Assembly: GCA_016219075.1 (NCBI GenBank)
Contig: JACRCJ010000026.1
Coordinates: 1-6,972, forward strand
DNA length: 6,972 nt
Origin: Deltaproteobacteria bacterium
Lineage (GTDB): Bacteria; Desulfobacterota; GWC2-55-46
Direction of reading: 5' to 3'
Below are positions 6,094 through 6,972 of this stretch, piece by piece (within the stretch, counting starts at the first letter, position 1; every line of letters begins with the position of its first letter). A program made the position numbers and the translations under genes. The notes under the pieces were generated by a model. The model was not told the origin of the DNA. It saw only the letters and a program-made list of their open reading frames with translations, and made no database searches.

Positions 6094-6567
6094 TTAATGC
6101 TTGCCGCCCTTTTTAAACAAGCCGGGGACCTTCCTTCTGAAGAGGATGCCGAGCGCCTTGTTAAGGAGGTTGGACCTGTCCAGGACCGGTATAACGGGCT
6201 TGTTCCTGAACCCGAGCTCGATGAGGAGCTTGTTGATGCCTTCGTCCTTCGGGGCGAACTTGAGGCCCTTGAGGAATACCTTGATGGCGCCTTTCTTGTT
6301 GCCGGCGTACATGTAGACCCTGCCGAGGTTCTGGTAGAACTCGGCCTTGAAGAACTCCTTTTTTATGGCCCTGGTGCAAAGTTCCAGTCCAAGGCCTATC
6401 TCGCCGCCCCTGACGGCCTTGCACAGACCATAGTAGGACATGTACTCGGCGTTCTCCTTGTCTTCCTTCCATGCCTTTTCAAAGGCCCTTAAGGCCCTGT
6501 CCATATTCTCTTCTTTTAAGAAGCGCATCCCTGCGTTGAAGTTCTCGCTTGCGGTTTCTCCGGACAT
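6094..6567 (-). CDS. Small TPR-repeat protein
   Basis: A 157-residue cytoplasmic protein made mainly of tetratricopeptide repeats, helix pairs that mediate protein-protein contacts. One repeat covers about residues 6-38 (ENFNAGMRFLKEENMDRALRAFEKA), a degenerate middle repeat about 41-72, and the clearest about 75-107 (AEFYQNLGRVYMYAGNKKGAIKVF). The last 35 residues are a basic tail with the segment KPVIPVLDRSNLLNKALG and then several Lys/Arg. No signal peptide or membrane helix is seen. The ATG at 6565-6567 follows the tandem TGA-TAA stops of coaX with only the TAA between, and an AAGGGA site sits about 8 nt upstream inside the coaX end, so it is probably co-translated with coaX. TPR repeats do not reveal the partner, and coaX neighbours are often functionally unrelated. 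Repeat class is sure, function unknown. Confidence 0.9.
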   Translation of the reverse strand: MSGETASENFNAGMRFLKEENMDRALRAFEKAWKEDKENAEYMSYYGLCKAVRGGEIGLGLELCTRAIKKEFFKAEFYQNLGRVYMYAGNKKGAIKVFLKGLKFAPKDEGINKLLIELGFRNKPVIPVLDRSNLLNKALGILFRRKVPGLFKKGGKH

Positions 6568-6570
6568 TTA

Positions 6571-6972
6571 TCATTTCCCTTCGTAGATTATATATAATCC
6601 CTTGAGAGTTAAAAACTCGTCGGTCTCGGTGATATAAACGCTGTCTCCTATTATAAGCGGGGCGAGCCCCCCGGTGGCAATTATCTTCGGCGAGCCGCCG
6701 ACCTCGTTTATCATCCGCTCGATTATGCCGTCCACGAGGCCCACGAAACCCCAGAAGACGCCGGCCCGCATGCTCTCTACGGTGTTTTTGCCGACTACCG
6801 TAGAGGTCCTGCCTACATCCACCTTCGGGAGTTTTGCCGTCTTTTCATGGAGAGCCTCGGCCGATATCGATATCCCGGGGGCGATGCTTCCCCCGGCGTA
6901 CTCGCCCTTCGCGGTCACGTAGTCGAAGGTGACCGCGGTGCCGAAGTCCACCACGATAAGGTCGGTCTTAAA
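6571..6972 (-). CDS. coaX: Type III pantothenate kinase, 5' end cut by window edge
   Basis: CoaX phosphorylates pantothenate with ATP, the first step of coenzyme A synthesis; the type III enzymes belong to the ASKHA fold, need a monovalent cation and resist CoA feedback. The visible 133 residues are the C-terminal half of a family of about 255. They show VVDFGTAVTFD at 7-17 (the second phosphate-binding region), GGSIAPGI shortly after, the LPKVD...TSTVVGKNTVESMRAGVFWG segment typical of the family, and IATGGLAPLI near the end. The N-terminal DxGNT motif lies outside the window. The reading frame continues without a stop to the edge at 6972, so the GTG at 6952-6954 is an internal codon and not the start. 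It ends in tandem in-frame stops TGA-TAA (6568-6573) directly before the TPR gene. Confidence 0.94.
   Translation of the reverse strand, partial: FKTDLIVVDFGTAVTFDYVTAKGEYAGGSIAPGISISAEALHEKTAKLPKVDVGRTSTVVGKNTVESMRAGVFWGFVGLVDGIIERMINEVGGSPKIIATGGLAPLIIGDSVYITETDEFLTLKGLYIIYEGK

Overview
This is a GC-rich bacterial window in which every gene I can support lies on the minus strand, so transcription runs from high to low coordinates. In that order the genes are: a type III pantothenate kinase (coaX, 5' end outside the window), a small TPR protein, an EF-G-2-type translational GTPase, an unrecognised helical-repeat protein, endonuclease IV (nfo), thioredoxin reductase (trxB) and a carbamate kinase (arcC, 3' end outside the window). 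There is no rRNA, tRNA, CRISPR array, insertion sequence or phage gene. The gene mix and the style of the TPR and helical-repeat proteins suggest a free-living Gram-negative bacterium of the broad Deltaproteobacteria/Desulfobacterota type. That placement is an impression from family resemblance and is not proven by the sequence.

Layout. 6571-6972 (coaX) and 6094-6567 (TPR) are separated by only 3 nt and look co-transcribed. A 204-bp gap (5890-6093) follows; it contains strong GC hairpins but no clear promoter or U-tract terminator. Then come EF-G-2 (3793-5889), the helical-repeat protein (2809-3789, 3-nt gap) and nfo (1934-2812, 4-nt GTGA overlap), a tightly packed and probably translationally coupled trio. 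A 218-bp gap (1716-1933) with two back-to-back hairpins precedes trxB (807-1715). A 137-bp gap (670-806) separates trxB from arcC. It holds a weak hairpin just after trxB and a very good intrinsic terminator whose U-tract ends about 24 nt before the arcC start.

How the genes work together. Most are housekeeping genes: CoA biosynthesis (coaX), an accessory translation GTPase, abasic-site DNA repair (nfo), thiol redox balance (trxB), and carbamoyl phosphate/ATP interconversion (arcC). I see no evidence of a new defence or mobile system. The points most worth a second look are a possible terminator/antiterminator switch in the arcC leader, the altered catalytic motifs of the EF-G-2 protein (Tyr in place of the catalytic His, Ser in place of the switch I Thr), and the internally duplicated unknown protein coupled between EF-G-2 and nfo.
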